A stretch of 64,000 nt of DNA from Mesorhizobium japonicum MAFF 303099 (GCF_000009625.1 NC_002678.2:5426001-5490000), one strand, 5' to 3'; shown: positions 1-9,199, counted from the stretch's first letter. The notes: a model not told the origin generated them from the sequence alone. A program made the numbers and translations.

Positions 1-657
1 CGAAACCGACGCGTCGAAATAGGCATGGTCGCCGTGGTTGATCGTCTCATAGAGGCTCATGGCATAGGCAAGCGACACCCCGACCGCGATCGGTACGTCC
101 ATGTTCATGCGGCCGTGGCGCAACGCGTTCCAGGCCGACCGGAAGAAGATTCCGCCGGAGAATGCAAGTGCAGGGATGGCGATCAGCGCCGAGACCCAAT
201 GGAACAGGTCGCGGGTAGCACCTTCGGCGCCGGACCAGACCGAGACCGAAAGCAGCATGATGTTGCCCGCTGCAAAGCCGGCAACAGCGACAGCGCGGAT
301 CAGTTCGGCAAGCGTCTTGTCCTTGTTATCAATTTCGGCTTCGAACAGGTGCGCCTGATAGCCCAGCCGTCCCAGCGCGGCGACGAAGGGTGGTACCTCA
401 TTGCCACGCCACCGGATCGCGACCCGTTTCGTCGACAGGTTGACACGCGCGCCTTCGACATTGTCGAGCTTTCCCAGTGCCGTCTCGATCGTCTGGATGC
501 AGGCTGCGCAGTGAACCATTGGGACTGAAAGGTCAGTTTGGTTAAGACCACCGCCGAGCGATCGGCTCGCCAACCTGATCTCCTGGCTTGATGGCAGGAC
601 GGACATGCTGCTTTCCAGATCCCGCGCCATTTCGGCGCCCGGTGCACAACAGCTCAT
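1..657 (-). CDS. fixI: FixI/CcoI copper-type P-type ATPase, N-terminal part (3' end off the left edge)
   Basis: Copper-exporting P1B ATPase needed to metallate the cbb3 oxidase at the inner membrane. Only the first 219 codons are visible. A cysteine pair near the start (S-C-C-A) is followed by a heavy-metal-associated domain with a CxxC motif (C50-A-A-C53), then the first membrane segments, including a glycine/alanine-rich helix around residues 95-120. The phosphorylation and CPC motifs lie beyond the edge. The ATG at 657 overlaps the fixH stop by four bases (ATGA), which implies translational coupling in a fixGHI operon. Family assignment is firm from operon order and the N-terminal domain; the missing C-terminus cannot be assessed. 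Confidence 0.93.
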   Translation of the reverse strand, partial: MSCCAPGAEMARDLESSMSVLPSSQEIRLASRSLGGGLNQTDLSVPMVHCAACIQTIETALGKLDNVEGARVNLSTKRVAIRWRGNEVPPFVAALGRLGYQAHLFEAEIDNKDKTLAELIRAVAVAGFAAGNIMLLSVSVWSGAEGATRDLFHWVSALIAIPALAFSGGIFFRSAWNALRHGRMNMDVPIAVGVSLAYAMSLYETINHGDHAYFDASVS

Positions 658-1151
658 TTCAGCGCTCCATGGGAAATCATGATCCTACGGACGTCGCGAT
701 AGGGCTTCGCGAGACCTGCATCGGCGTCCACCTCGACGATCCAAACGCCGTCCTTCGGCATGTGCTGGGCGGCGAATTCCTGGCCCGCGGCGAGGGCGAG
801 CGTGACCGACTTATCCTCGGACTCGTAGGCCGGATGACGAAACAACACCTTGACCCCTCGCAGGGGAACCGGCTTGCCGGCGGCATCGCTGAGGCTGTAG
901 CGGACTTCACCCCATGCGATGGTCAGTTTCCCGCTCCAGCCGAGGGCAGCCTGCGCGCGCCCTTCCTCGGCCTTCCTGTTGAACTGCTGGCTCGCCACAT
1001 AGGTGTTCTCGACGACCAGGCCGGTCCAACTCGTGCTGGCGAGCGTCGCCATGGTCAGATTGACCGCGATGACCACGCCAAAAAAGGCAAGAATGACGGC
1101 CAGCATGTGCCTGCCGGTGAATTCGCGGGGCTTTTGCGCCTCGGCGGTCAT
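654..1151 (-). CDS. fixH: FixH/CcoH cbb3 oxidase assembly protein
   Basis: Small membrane-anchored protein required for cbb3-type cytochrome oxidase assembly. The 165-residue product has a single N-terminal membrane helix (about residues 14-38, hydrophobic LAVILAFFGVVIAVNL) and a periplasmic FixH domain with the family-typical WTGLVVENTYVASQQFN stretch. It overlaps fixG upstream and fixI downstream by four bases each, so the three are almost certainly cotranslated. Length is normal for the family. Function is taken from the family and the operon context. Confidence 0.93.
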   Translation of the reverse strand: MTAEAQKPREFTGRHMLAVILAFFGVVIAVNLTMATLASTSWTGLVVENTYVASQQFNRKAEEGRAQAALGWSGKLTIAWGEVRYSLSDAAGKPVPLRGVKVLFRHPAYESEDKSVTLALAAGQEFAAQHMPKDGVWIVEVDADAGLAKPYRDVRRIMISHGALK

Positions 1152-2707
1152 CTGGCGATCTCCGGTGCGTTGAAGGTGGCGGTGTATTCGTCGGACTCGA
1201 AGCTCGCCTTGTCCTCGACCCGGAACGTGAAGGTTTGCGCGGTGCCCTGGATCTGACCCGCCGGCTGGCGCACGAAAACCTTCAGCACCTTCAGCCGGTC
1301 GGGTTCGACCGGGATGGCGAAAGAACGGCCTGCGGGGATATCGTCGCCGACCACGCTCATGTCAGCTCCTGGCAAGCCTTGCATCGTGACGACGATCGTC
1401 CTTGGCTCCGGGATCATGTTGAGCAGCTTGACGGTGTAGCCGTTGCGGATGGAGCCATCGGACAGGGTGACGAACTGCGGATTGCGGTCGTGGAGCACGT
1501 TCACTCCGAGCCGGTCGCGCGTCAGCAACGAATACACCACGCCCAGGCCGATCAGCGACCACAGGCCCATGTAGACGTAGGTGCGCGGTCGAAAGATTTT
1601 GCGAATGTGGAAATGGGCCACCTTGTCGGAGAACAGGCCGTCAGCGGTTCGGACCAGCGAAGGATTGACTGAACCCGAGCCCCCGGCGGTCGCCAGCATC
1701 ATGTTGGCATTGTAGTCGGAGAGCGTCGCGTAGGAGATCAACCCATGCTCCCTGCCGAGCTTGTCCATGACGCCGTCGCAAGCGTCGATGCAGAGCGCGC
1801 AGGTGATGCATTCGAGCTGCTGGCCGTCGCGGATGTCGATCCCCATCGGGCAGACCGCGACGCAGGCATTGCAGTCGACGCAGTCGCCGACAGGCTGGCC
1901 CGCCGCGAGCACCTTCTTGGCGTGGCGCGAGCGCGGTTCGCCGCGCCAGTCATTGTAGGTGACGGTGAGGGAGTTCTCGTCGAGCATGGCGGCCTGGATG
2001 CGCGGCCACGGGCACATATAGGTGCAGACCTGCTCGCGCATCAACCCGCCGAACGTATAGGTCGTCGCCGTCAGTACGGCGACGGTGATGTAGGCGACGG
2101 GAGCCGCCGTGCCGGTGAAGAGTTCGCCGGCCAGCGTCGGCGCATCGGCGAAATAGAAGATCCAGGCGCCGCCGGTGGCCGCGCCTATGACCAGCCAGAT
2201 GGCGTGTTTCGAGACCCGCAGCACGAGCTTGCGGGCGGTCCAGGGTCCGGCATCGAGCTTCATGCGAGCGTTGCGGTCGCCCTCGATGGCGCGCTCGACG
2301 ACCAGGAACAGATCGACCCAAACGGTCTGCGGGCACGTATAGCCGCACCAGGCGCGCCCGACCGTCGACGTGATCAGGAAGAGGCCGACGCCGGCCATGA
2401 CCAGAAGGCCGGCCACATAGTAGAATTCCTGTGGCCATATTTCGATGAAGAAGAAGTAGAAGCGCCGGTTGGCGACATCGAGCAGCACCGCCTGGTCCGG
2501 GGCGAACGGGCCGCGATCCCATCGCAACCACGGCGTCAGATAGTAAATGCCGAGCGTGATCGCCATCACCAGCCATTTGAACTGGCGGAAGCTGCCCGAT
2601 GCACGCTTGGGGAAAACCTTCTTGCGCGCAGCATACAATGGCTGGCGCACTTTGGCGGAGTTGACCGCCTCTGCCTCGAGCCGTTCTACCTGCGTATTGT
2701 CCAGCAC
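1148..2707 (-). CDS. fixG: FixG/CcoG polyferredoxin-like cbb3 oxidase accessory protein
   Basis: Membrane Fe-S protein associated with copper reduction and assembly of the cbb3 oxidase. The 519-residue product begins with a basic cytoplasmic stretch, has several membrane helices (about 48-66, 90-115, 165-190, 205-225, 375-395), a membrane-proximal GRAWCGYTCPQTVW motif, and two 4Fe-4S cysteine clusters around residues 272-310 (CVDCNACVAVCP and CITCALCIDAC). The C-terminal part is the periplasmic Ig-like domain of the family. It is the first gene of fixGHI and has its own FNR/FixK-type box about 120 bp upstream, so it can be transcribed independently of fixNOQP. Confidence 0.95.
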   Translation of the reverse strand: MLDNTQVERLEAEAVNSAKVRQPLYAARKKVFPKRASGSFRQFKWLVMAITLGIYYLTPWLRWDRGPFAPDQAVLLDVANRRFYFFFIEIWPQEFYYVAGLLVMAGVGLFLITSTVGRAWCGYTCPQTVWVDLFLVVERAIEGDRNARMKLDAGPWTARKLVLRVSKHAIWLVIGAATGGAWIFYFADAPTLAGELFTGTAAPVAYITVAVLTATTYTFGGLMREQVCTYMCPWPRIQAAMLDENSLTVTYNDWRGEPRSRHAKKVLAAGQPVGDCVDCNACVAVCPMGIDIRDGQQLECITCALCIDACDGVMDKLGREHGLISYATLSDYNANMMLATAGGSGSVNPSLVRTADGLFSDKVAHFHIRKIFRPRTYVYMGLWSLIGLGVVYSLLTRDRLGVNVLHDRNPQFVTLSDGSIRNGYTVKLLNMIPEPRTIVVTMQGLPGADMSVVGDDIPAGRSFAIPVEPDRLKVLKVFVRQPAGQIQGTAQTFTFRVEDKASFESDEYTATFNAPEIAR

Positions 2708-2819
2708 CGGTCTCTCCCGTCACGCAGCTTGTGATTTCGCCGGGCGGTCGGCCCTGAGGATGTGTGGCAGCGAAATGCAGCGTCGACCGGACTTTTGCCT
2801 CCGACCGGATCGCGCCGCG

Positions 2820-2833
2820 TTGATGCAGGTCAA
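2820..2833. promoter_or_regulatory. FNR/FixK box upstream of fixG
   Basis: TTGATGCAGGTCAA matches the TTGA-N6-TCAA consensus of FNR/FixK regulators. Its centre is about 120 bp upstream of the fixG ATG, which leaves room for a promoter activated from around -41. Seen directly; regulator identity is inferred from the FNR-type gene at 6953-7729 and from known fixGHIS control in rhizobia. Confidence 0.8.
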
Positions 2834-2853
2834 TCCCGGGCCTAGAATACAGT

Positions 2854-2878
2854 CGAGGCCCGGCAGGGCCGGGCCTCG
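2854..2878 (-). terminator. GC-rich hairpin after fixP
   Basis: A perfect 11-bp stem (CGAGGCCCGGC / GCCGGGCCTCG) with a 3-nt loop sits 40 bp past the fixP stop and just upstream of the fixG FNR box. There is no clear U-run, so it may be a weak terminator or an mRNA-stabilising structure separating fixNOQP from fixGHI. Confidence 0.5.
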
Positions 2879-2917
2879 TCGCTTGGACGGAGAGGGCAGG
2901 AGAACAGGCCCCCGTTG

Positions 2918-3781
2918 CTATTCTCCACCGCCAAGCGAATGCACGTAGACTGCGAGCTCCTTGACCCTGGTCTCGCCGAGACGGTCAATCCAGGCCGGCA
3001 TCACACCATGTTTCGGCGCGCGAACCTGGGCGGCGATGGCTGCCTCGCCGGACCCGTAGAGCCAGATGGCATCGGTCAGATCGGGGGCGCCGAACTCCCT
3101 GTTGCCTTTCGCGTTGGCGCCATGACAGGCCACGCAGTTTTCCGCGAAGACCTTGGCGCCGGGCTCGACCAGACTTGTGTCCTGGACCTTACCGGAGAGG
3201 CTCGCCACGTAGGCGCTGACCTGCGCGATCTGCTCGGGCGTGATGATGTCGCCAAAGGCCGGCATCTCGGAGATGCGCGTATCCGGGTCGGACGCGAAGC
3301 GGATGCCGTGTGTGATCGTCTGTTGGATCTGGTCGGCCTTGCCGCCCCACAGCCAGTCGTCGTCGTTCAGGTTGGGAAAGCCCTTGGACCCTTGTGCGCC
3401 CGAGCCATGACACTGAACGCAATTGACCTTGAATGTCGCCCCGCCGGCCGCGACCGCGAATTCACGCAACGCATCGTCAGCGGCAATCTCGGATACGGTC
3501 TTCGATTGAATTGCCGCGACATACTTGCCCTTCGCAAGTTCGGCCGCCGCCAGCTCGTTCTTGACGTCATTTCGGCTCGAATAGCCGAGCAGCCCACTCG
3601 TCGCGGAAGACAGCATCGGCCATGCCGGATAGGCGATGGTGTAGCCGATCGCCCAGGCGATGGTGATGTAAAAGGTTATCACCCACCACCGGGGAAGAGG
3701 GTTGTTGAGTTCCTTGATGCCGTCCCACTCATGACCGGTCGTCGAGATGCCCGACACGTCGTCGATATGCTCTGTGCTCAT
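2918..3781 (-). CDS. fixP: FixP/CcoP, diheme cytochrome c subunit of cbb3 oxidase
   Basis: Diheme cytochrome c subunit that passes electrons into the cbb3 terminal oxidase. The 287-residue product has an N-terminal membrane anchor (about residues 32-57, after the typical NNPLPRWWV turn) and two c-type heme motifs, CVQCH near residue 121 and CVACH near residue 215, each in a cytochrome c fold. Length is normal. It lies directly after fixQ and closes the fixNOQP operon; a GC-rich hairpin follows the stop. Confidence 0.96.
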   Translation of the reverse strand: MSTEHIDDVSGISTTGHEWDGIKELNNPLPRWWVITFYITIAWAIGYTIAYPAWPMLSSATSGLLGYSSRNDVKNELAAAELAKGKYVAAIQSKTVSEIAADDALREFAVAAGGATFKVNCVQCHGSGAQGSKGFPNLNDDDWLWGGKADQIQQTITHGIRFASDPDTRISEMPAFGDIITPEQIAQVSAYVASLSGKVQDTSLVEPGAKVFAENCVACHGANAKGNREFGAPDLTDAIWLYGSGEAAIAAQVRAPKHGVMPAWIDRLGETRVKELAVYVHSLGGGE

Positions 3782-3783
3782 GA

Positions 3784-3933
3784 TCAGTCGTCCTTGAGGG
3801 GGATGCGGGCGGCTTCTTCTGCTTGGCTGCGGCCGCCCGGCCGAAGTGCGAAGGCAATGCAGCCGACAAAAAAGAGCGCCATGGCCAGCAGGCCCCAGCT
3901 GTCGGCGAATTCCCGCATCAGATTGTAATCCAT
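3784..3933 (-). CDS. fixQ: FixQ/CcoQ small cbb3 oxidase subunit
   Basis: A short gene of 49 codons between fixO and fixP. The product starts MDYNLMREFADSWGLLAM, has one membrane helix (about residues 13-30) and a short charged cytoplasmic tail ending LKDD, as expected for CcoQ, which stabilises CcoP in the complex. The ATG at 3933 is 12 bp past the fixO stop and the TGA (3784-3786) is two bases before the fixP start. Assignment rests on position, size, a tyrosine-rich start and the single helix. Confidence 0.92.
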   Translation of the reverse strand: MDYNLMREFADSWGLLAMALFFVGCIAFALRPGGRSQAEEAARIPLKDD

Positions 3934-3945
3934 GGGTCGTGCTCC

Positions 3946-4677
3946 TCAGCGGTAGCCGGCGGCTTCGTCGTAGTGTTTGAAATCGACCAGCGTGCCGAGC
4001 ATCTGCAGATAGGCGACAAGCGCGTCCATCTCGGTGACCTGCTGCGGATTGCCGTCGAGATCTCCGACCTTCGCTTTCGGATAGCGGGCCAAGAGGCCGG
4101 ACGTGTCGGCGTTGGGATCGGCCTGCGCCATCAAGTCGGCGTTGGCGTGCGTGATCATGTCGTCGGAGTAGGGGACGCCAACGCGCCGGTTCGCAACCAG
4201 ATGCGTCGAGAAGTCCTTCACCTGGATTGGCGTGTCCTTCAGGAACGCATATTTCGGCATGATCGATTCCGGCACCACCGAGCGCGGATCGCTAAGATGC
4301 TGGACGTGCCAATCGTTCGAGTAGCGGTCGCCGACCCTGGCAAGGTCGGGGCCGGTGCGTTTCGAGCCCCACTGGAAGGGGTGATCGTACATCGACTCGG
4401 CCGCCAGGCTGTAGTGACCATAGCGCTCGACCTCGTCCCGGAATGGCCGGATCATCTGGCTGTGGCAGAGGTAACAGCCCTCGCGCACATAGATGTTGCG
4501 GCCGGCGAGTTCGAGCGGCGAATAAGGCCGCATGCCTTCGACCTTCTCGATCGTATTGTCGAGATAGAAGAGCGGGGCGATCTCGACGATGCCGCCGACC
4601 GTCACCACCAGAAGGGAACCAACGAGAAGAAGCGTGGCGTTCTTCTCGATGATCGCGTGTCTGTCCATCAAGCCCAT
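3946..4677 (-). CDS. fixO: FixO/CcoO, monoheme cytochrome c subunit of cbb3 oxidase
   Basis: Membrane-bound monoheme cytochrome c subunit of the cbb3 oxidase. The 243-residue product has an N-terminal anchor (about residues 14-36), the family motif [17 protein letters not shown] with the CxxCH heme site near residue 70, and a methionine ligand region further on (SIMPKYAFL). It lies 9 bp after fixN and 12 bp before fixQ. Length and motif order match the family. Confidence 0.96.
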   Translation of the reverse strand: MGLMDRHAIIEKNATLLLVGSLLVVTVGGIVEIAPLFYLDNTIEKVEGMRPYSPLELAGRNIYVREGCYLCHSQMIRPFRDEVERYGHYSLAAESMYDHPFQWGSKRTGPDLARVGDRYSNDWHVQHLSDPRSVVPESIMPKYAFLKDTPIQVKDFSTHLVANRRVGVPYSDDMITHANADLMAQADPNADTSGLLARYPKAKVGDLDGNPQQVTEMDALVAYLQMLGTLVDFKHYDEAAGYR

Positions 4678-4686
4678 TTCTGGCTC

Positions 4687-6297
4687 CTATTGTGCAGGCT
4701 GGAGGGCAGGAACAGAGCCCGGCAACGGTTGCTCCTGGCGCTGGTGGCCGAGGATCGTCATGGCGATGTTCCAGGCCATGATCAGGGCGCCGGACAGATA
4801 CATGGCTCCGCCGACGGCGCGCATGATGTAGTAGGGATGCATGGCGGCGACGGTCTCGGCGAAGGAATAGACCAGGAAGCCCTGCTCGTCGTATTCGCGC
4901 CACATCAGGCCCTGCATGATGCCGGACACCCACATGACCGCTGCGTAGACGACGATGCCGAGCGTCGCCAGCCAGAAGTGCCAGGTGACCAGCCGCAGCG
5001 AATAGAGGCGTTCGCGGTTCCAAAGCTTCGGCACCATGTAGTAGATCGCGCCGAACGAGATCATGCCGACCCAGCCGAGTGCGCCGGAATGAACGTGGCC
5101 GATGGTCCAGTCGGTGTAGTGGCTGAGCGAATTGACCGACTTGATCGACATCATCGGGCCCTCGAAGGTCGACATGCCGTAGAAGGCGATGGCGATCACC
5201 ATCATGCGGATGATCGGGTCGGTGCGGATCTTGTCCCAGGCGCCGGACAGCGTCATCAGGCCGTTGATCATCCCGCCCCAGGACGGCATCCAGAGCATGA
5301 TCGAGAACACCATGCCGAGCGTCTGCGCCCAATCGGGAAGGGCGGTATAGTGAAGATGATGGGGGCCAGCCCAGATATAGAGGAAGATCAGCGCCCAGAA
5401 GTGGATGATCGATAGGCGATAGGAGTAGACCGGCCGGTTGGCCTGCTTGGGCACGAAGTAATACATCATGCCGAGGAAGCCGGCCGTCAGGAAGAAGCCG
5501 ACCGCATTGTGGCCGTACCACCATTGCGTCAGCGCATCCTGGACACCTGAAAATGCGGAGTAGCTCTTGGAGCCCAGGAAGGAGGCCGGCATTGACAGGT
5601 TGTTGACCACGTGCAGCATCGCGATGGTCACGATGAACGAGAGGTAGAACCAGTTGGCGACGTAGATATGCGGTTCCTTGCGCTTCAGGATCGTGCCGAG
5701 GAACAGGATGAGATAGGCGACCCAGACGATGGTCAGCCAGATGTCGACATACCATTCAGGCTCGGCATATTCACGGGACTCGGTAATGCCGAGCAGATAG
5801 CCGGTCGCCGCCATGACGATGAAAAGCTGATAGCCCCAGAACACGAACCAGGCGAGATCGCCGCCGAAAAGCCGGGCGCGGCAGGTGCGCTGCACCACAT
5901 ACATGGACGTGCAAAGCAGAGCGTTGCCGCCGAAGGCAAAAACGACGCCGGATGTGTGCAGCGGCCGCAAGCGCCCAAAATTGAACCAGGGCTGGATGTT
6001 GAGATCCGGGTAAGCGAGCTGCAGGGCGATGACCACGCCCACCAGCATGCCGACCACGCCCCAGAACATGGTGGCGATGGCGCCGTAGCGGATCGGGCCA
6101 TCCATGTAGGCGGACGGATCGATCGGAGCCGCCGGCGCGAAACTTGTGTTGCGCAGAAGAACAGCGATAAAGCCCAGCAGCACGATGAACAGCACCCACA
6201 TATGCTGTCGGAAAGGCTCATCCACGCCAAAGCCGGCGGCCACCAGGGCTGCGAATGCGAACAGGCTTAGAGCCACAGTTTCAGTGCCGAATTTCAT
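4687..6297 (-). CDS. fixN: FixN/CcoN, catalytic subunit I of cbb3 cytochrome oxidase
   Basis: Catalytic heme-copper subunit with high oxygen affinity. The 536-residue product has about 12 membrane helices and the expected heme and CuB histidine regions (for example [38 protein letters not shown]). The ATG at 6297 was chosen because it gives the typical [15 protein letters not shown] start; the open frame extends further upstream but would run over the promoter. An FNR/FixK box is centred about 86 bp upstream of the start. It is the first gene of fixNOQP. Confidence 0.96.
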   Translation of the reverse strand: MKFGTETVALSLFAFAALVAAGFGVDEPFRQHMWVLFIVLLGFIAVLLRNTSFAPAAPIDPSAYMDGPIRYGAIATMFWGVVGMLVGVVIALQLAYPDLNIQPWFNFGRLRPLHTSGVVFAFGGNALLCTSMYVVQRTCRARLFGGDLAWFVFWGYQLFIVMAATGYLLGITESREYAEPEWYVDIWLTIVWVAYLILFLGTILKRKEPHIYVANWFYLSFIVTIAMLHVVNNLSMPASFLGSKSYSAFSGVQDALTQWWYGHNAVGFFLTAGFLGMMYYFVPKQANRPVYSYRLSIIHFWALIFLYIWAGPHHLHYTALPDWAQTLGMVFSIMLWMPSWGGMINGLMTLSGAWDKIRTDPIIRMMVIAIAFYGMSTFEGPMMSIKSVNSLSHYTDWTIGHVHSGALGWVGMISFGAIYYMVPKLWNRERLYSLRLVTWHFWLATLGIVVYAAVMWVSGIMQGLMWREYDEQGFLVYSFAETVAAMHPYYIMRAVGGAMYLSGALIMAWNIAMTILGHQRQEQPLPGSVPALQPAQ

Positions 6298-6376
6298 GAC
6301 ATGTCCCCGACCTCGGATTCCGTGCGCGGAAAGCAATCCGCAGCAGCACCAATTCCTCAGCCGGGTTGCCGGCGCC

Positions 6377-6390
6377 TTGATCCAGGTCAA
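6377..6390. promoter_or_regulatory. FNR/FixK box between fixN and the hemerythrin-like gene
   Basis: TTGATCCAGGTCAA fits TTGA-N6-TCAA. It is centred about 86 bp from the fixN ATG on one side and about 64 bp from the TTG start of the hemerythrin-like gene on the other, so one site could serve both divergent transcripts. Site seen directly; dual use is inference. Confidence 0.82.
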
Positions 6391-6446
6391 AGCCCACCGC
6401 GTTATCATTGGGCAGCGTAAGCCTTGCAAAAGACCGGAGGCTGACA

Positions 6447-6950
6447 TTGAACTCGGAGAAGGGGCAAGGATCGTCGCTGTTAAAAAACCCCCGTGACATC
6501 TCCACGCTAGCCGGGCGGGAGGCCGTCCCGACCGCGGTGATGCTGCGTGCGCATGACGAGAAACTCCGCCTTTGCGATGCTCTGGAAAGAATCGCCGACG
6601 CACTGCCAGGTGTTGATCGGATGATATGCCTCAGCACAGCCAACTCGATCGTGCCGCTTCTGCGCAGCATCCATCAGTACGAAGAGGCGATCATTTTTCC
6701 GGCTTACGAGGAGGCGGTGGTCGGCAGCGAGGCGAACCTTGCCTCGACCCGACGATTGCGGGCCGAGCATGTGGAAGACGAATGCTTTGCCGGTGAGGTG
6801 ACTGAAATCCTGCTGGCCATTGGACATGGCGAGACAGTCGAGAATCCCGAAGCCATCGGGTTCATGTTGCGCGGCCTGTTCGAGAACTTGCGCCGCCACA
6901 TCGCGTTTGAACGCGAGCACGTGCTGCCGATGATCGGGATCGCTGGCTGA
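6447..6950 (+). CDS. hemerythrin HHE-domain protein
   Basis: Small cytoplasmic protein (167 residues) with hemerythrin-type metal-binding residues in order: [27 protein letters not shown] and [12 protein letters not shown], which would form a four-helix di-iron site that binds oxygen or nitric oxide. The TTG at 6447 is preferred because GGAGG lies 6 nt upstream (6436-6440); an earlier in-frame TTG at 6408 lacks this. It is divergent from fixN across an FNR/FixK box, so it is probably induced at low oxygen. Its exact role (oxygen delivery, sensing, or Fe-S/NO protection) cannot be told from sequence. Confidence 0.82.
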   Translation: MNSEKGQGSSLLKNPRDISTLAGREAVPTAVMLRAHDEKLRLCDALERIADALPGVDRMICLSTANSIVPLLRSIHQYEEAIIFPAYEEAVVGSEANLASTRRLRAEHVEDECFAGEVTEILLAIGHGETVENPEAIGFMLRGLFENLRRHIAFEREHVLPMIGIAG

Positions 6951-6952
6951 GG

Positions 6953-7729
6953 TCAGGCGCCGGAGCGACTGGCCAAGCGGGTAAGGCTGGTCACCGTTAC
7001 ATGTCGATTGTTCTCGATCCGGATCAGCCCGTCTGTCCGCAGCCGGGTCAGCTGGCGGCTCACCGTCTCGATCGTCAGTCCGAGGAAATCGGCGATGTCG
7101 GCGCGTGTGAGCGGTAGCTCGAAGCTCGTCACGTTGGTGGCCGGATCGAGCGTGGGATCGATGTTTCTGGCAATCATCAGCAGGAAGCTCGCCACTTTTT
7201 CCGCGGCCGTCTTGCGTCCCAGCGTCACCATCCAGTCGCGTGCTTCGTCAAGTTCGTTCAATGTCTGCTTGAGCAGGCGATGCTCGAGCTCCGGCGATTC
7301 CCTCATCATTCGCTCGATGGACGCTCTTGGAAACGAGCACAGGGAGACGGCCGTTGCCGCTTCGGCGTTGATAGCGCTTTCCACCTTGAATGGCCGCCCC
7401 AGAAAGTCAGGAGCAAACTGAAGCCCGACAATCTGTTGGCGCCCGTCCGAAAGGCTTTTCGTCAGCTTCACCACGCCGGAAAGCACGTTGGAATAGCTGT
7501 CGACGGTCTCGGCGTCGCCAATCAGTTCTACGCCCGGCTCAATGGTGTGCTTTGACGAAATCCTGGCGAGCCCGACCAATTGATCGGGGTCGAGCGCACC
7601 GCAGACGCCGCGATGCCGCGCCTCGCATGATTGGCAAAGCACGGGAATGCCGGCGCTATGAACATCTTGACGCACTGTCATCACGATCGTCCGAGGGCCC
7701 TGAGTATGGGCAAGATAAGTGTCGGCCAT
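6953..7729 (-). CDS. fnrN: FNR/FnrN-type oxygen-responsive transcription regulator
   Basis: Crp/Fnr family activator of anaerobic or microaerobic genes. From the ATG at 7729 the protein has an N-terminal C-x2-C-x7-C cluster (C32, C35, C43) and a further cysteine in the sensory domain (SLCSFP), together matching the four 4Fe-4S ligands of FNR. The recognition helix contains ETVSRQL, the E-x2-S-R signature for TTGAT half sites, which fit the boxes found beside fixN, fixG and hemN. The start at 7729 has AAGG about 11 nt upstream; 7681 and 7762 are alternatives. It is convergent with the hemerythrin-like gene (stops 3 bp apart) and divergent from hemN. Confidence 0.9.
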   Translation of the reverse strand: MADTYLAHTQGPRTIVMTVRQDVHSAGIPVLCQSCEARHRGVCGALDPDQLVGLARISSKHTIEPGVELIGDAETVDSYSNVLSGVVKLTKSLSDGRQQIVGLQFAPDFLGRPFKVESAINAEAATAVSLCSFPRASIERMMRESPELEHRLLKQTLNELDEARDWMVTLGRKTAAEKVASFLLMIARNIDPTLDPATNVTSFELPLTRADIADFLGLTIETVSRQLTRLRTDGLIRIENNRHVTVTSLTRLASRSGA

Positions 7730-7767
7730 TGAAAAAGCCTTGTGACAGTTTGTCCGGTGCAAAGGCT

Positions 7768-7781
7768 TTGACCGAAATCAA
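7768..7781. promoter_or_regulatory. FNR/FixK box between fnrN and hemN
   Basis: TTGACCGAAATCAA is a full TTGA-N6-TCAA match. It is centred about 63 bp upstream of the hemN ATG, almost the same distance as the fixN-side box has to the hemerythrin-like gene, which suits class II activation of hemN. It is also about 45 bp upstream of the fnrN start, so autoregulation is possible. Confidence 0.85.
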
Positions 7782-7837
7782 GGCATTGGCGTGCGATTGC
7801 GGCCATTGCCTGACCTTGCAAACACAAGGAAAGCGAC

Positions 7838-9187
7838 ATGCAACCGGAAGCGGCCGCCAGGCTTGGCGAAAATGTACCGCGCTACACGAGCTATCCGACG
7901 GCGCCCCATTTCCACCCGGGGGTTGATGCGGCTGTCTGTCGGACTTGGCTGGAAGCGCTCAAAGGCGATGACGAGATATCGCTCTATCTGCATATTCCCT
8001 ACTGCGACAAGCTGTGCTGGTTCTGTGCGTGCCACACCAAGCAGACCCGGCACTATCAGCCGGTAGCGACCTTTCTGCACTCCTTGCATAGGGAGATCGA
8101 GGCTGTTGGCAGCCTCGTGCGCGGCAAGGGTCGTGTGCGCGCCATCCATTTCGGCGGTGGCTCGCCGACGATGCTGAAGCCCGAGGACATCCTGTCGCTT
8201 GGAGAAGCGCTGCGGGATCGTTTCGATGTGCTCGACGATGCCAGCCTCAGTGTCGAAATCGATCCCAGCGACATGGATGAGGCCCGGCTCGACGCCCTCT
8301 CCGCGATAGGCATGACGAGGGCGAGCCTCGGCGTTCAGGATTTCGATCCCAAGGTGCAGAAAGCCATCAATCGCGAGCAAAGCTTCCTGCTGACCAAGAG
8401 CGTGGTGGATGCCGTGCGGGCGCGTGGCGTGAATTCGGTGAACCTCGACCTGCTCTACGGACTGCCGCACCAGACCCTTGAGAGCGTTGCCCGGACCGTC
8501 GCCCAGGCGTTGACGTTGCGGCCCGACAGGCTGGCGCTGTTCGGCTATGCGCATGTGCCCTGGTTCAAGAAACATCAGACCATGATCGACGAAGCATGGC
8601 TCCCCGATTCCGCCGGACGGCTGGCGCAATCGCAGATCGCCGCGCGGCTGATCGTGGACGCCGGATACGAGGCCTTGGGACTGGACCATTTCGCCAAGCC
8701 GGACGATACGCTCGCGATCTCGGCTCGCACCGGCAAGATCCGCCGCAATTTCCAGGGCTATACAGAGGACAATTGCGAGACGCTGATCGGTCTCGGGCCC
8801 TCCGCGATCAGCCGATACCGCCAGGGCTATGCCCAGAACATCGTCGCGACCGGTGCATACGAGAAGGTCGTGGATTCCGGACAGCTGGCAGTGGCCCGCG
8901 GCGTCGAGCTCAGCGTCGACGATCTGGCGAGAGGCTGGATCATCGAGCGTCTGATGTGCCATTTCGCCTTCTCGGCGATCGAACTGGTCGAACGCTTCGG
9001 CGACGTCGGCCAGAGACTCCTGGCCATGGCAAGTCGACTTGCCGTCGGCGGCGGCGGCCTTTTGCTTCGGCTCGATGGTGAAAACTTCGTCGTACCGAAG
9101 GACAGCCGCCCGCTTGTCAGGACGGTGGCAGCGAAATTCGACAAGTACCTCGAAGCCGGCACGGCCAGGCATTCGGTGGCGGTCTGA
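7838..9187 (+). CDS. hemN: oxygen-independent coproporphyrinogen III dehydrogenase
   Basis: Radical-SAM enzyme converting coproporphyrinogen III to protoporphyrinogen IX without oxygen, in the cytoplasm. The 449-residue product carries the SAM/Fe-S motif C-x3-C-x2-C-x-C (YCDKLCWFCACHTK, near residue 60), the glycine-rich HFGGGSPT motif that binds SAM, and the C-terminal HemN domain. AAGGA lies 7 nt before the ATG. Heme supply for cbb3 oxidase fits its position beside fnrN and fixNOQP and its own FNR box. Confidence 0.95.
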   Translation: MQPEAAARLGENVPRYTSYPTAPHFHPGVDAAVCRTWLEALKGDDEISLYLHIPYCDKLCWFCACHTKQTRHYQPVATFLHSLHREIEAVGSLVRGKGRVRAIHFGGGSPTMLKPEDILSLGEALRDRFDVLDDASLSVEIDPSDMDEARLDALSAIGMTRASLGVQDFDPKVQKAINREQSFLLTKSVVDAVRARGVNSVNLDLLYGLPHQTLESVARTVAQALTLRPDRLALFGYAHVPWFKKHQTMIDEAWLPDSAGRLAQSQIAARLIVDAGYEALGLDHFAKPDDTLAISARTGKIRRNFQGYTEDNCETLIGLGPSAISRYRQGYAQNIVATGAYEKVVDSGQLAVARGVELSVDDLARGWIIERLMCHFAFSAIELVERFGDVGQRLLAMASRLAVGGGGLLLRLDGENFVVPKDSRPLVRTVAAKFDKYLEAGTARHSVAV

Positions 9188-9199
9188 GCATCGGTCTGG

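Noticed and set aside
3823..5415. Long open frame (530 codons) on the plus strand
   Set aside because: It is antisense to fixO and fixN, is rich in R, H, D and G as expected for the complement of GC-rich coding DNA, and has no recognisable domain.
7778..9172. 464-codon open frame on the minus strand
   Set aside because: Exactly antisense to hemN, which has full catalytic motifs; the minus-strand translation has none.
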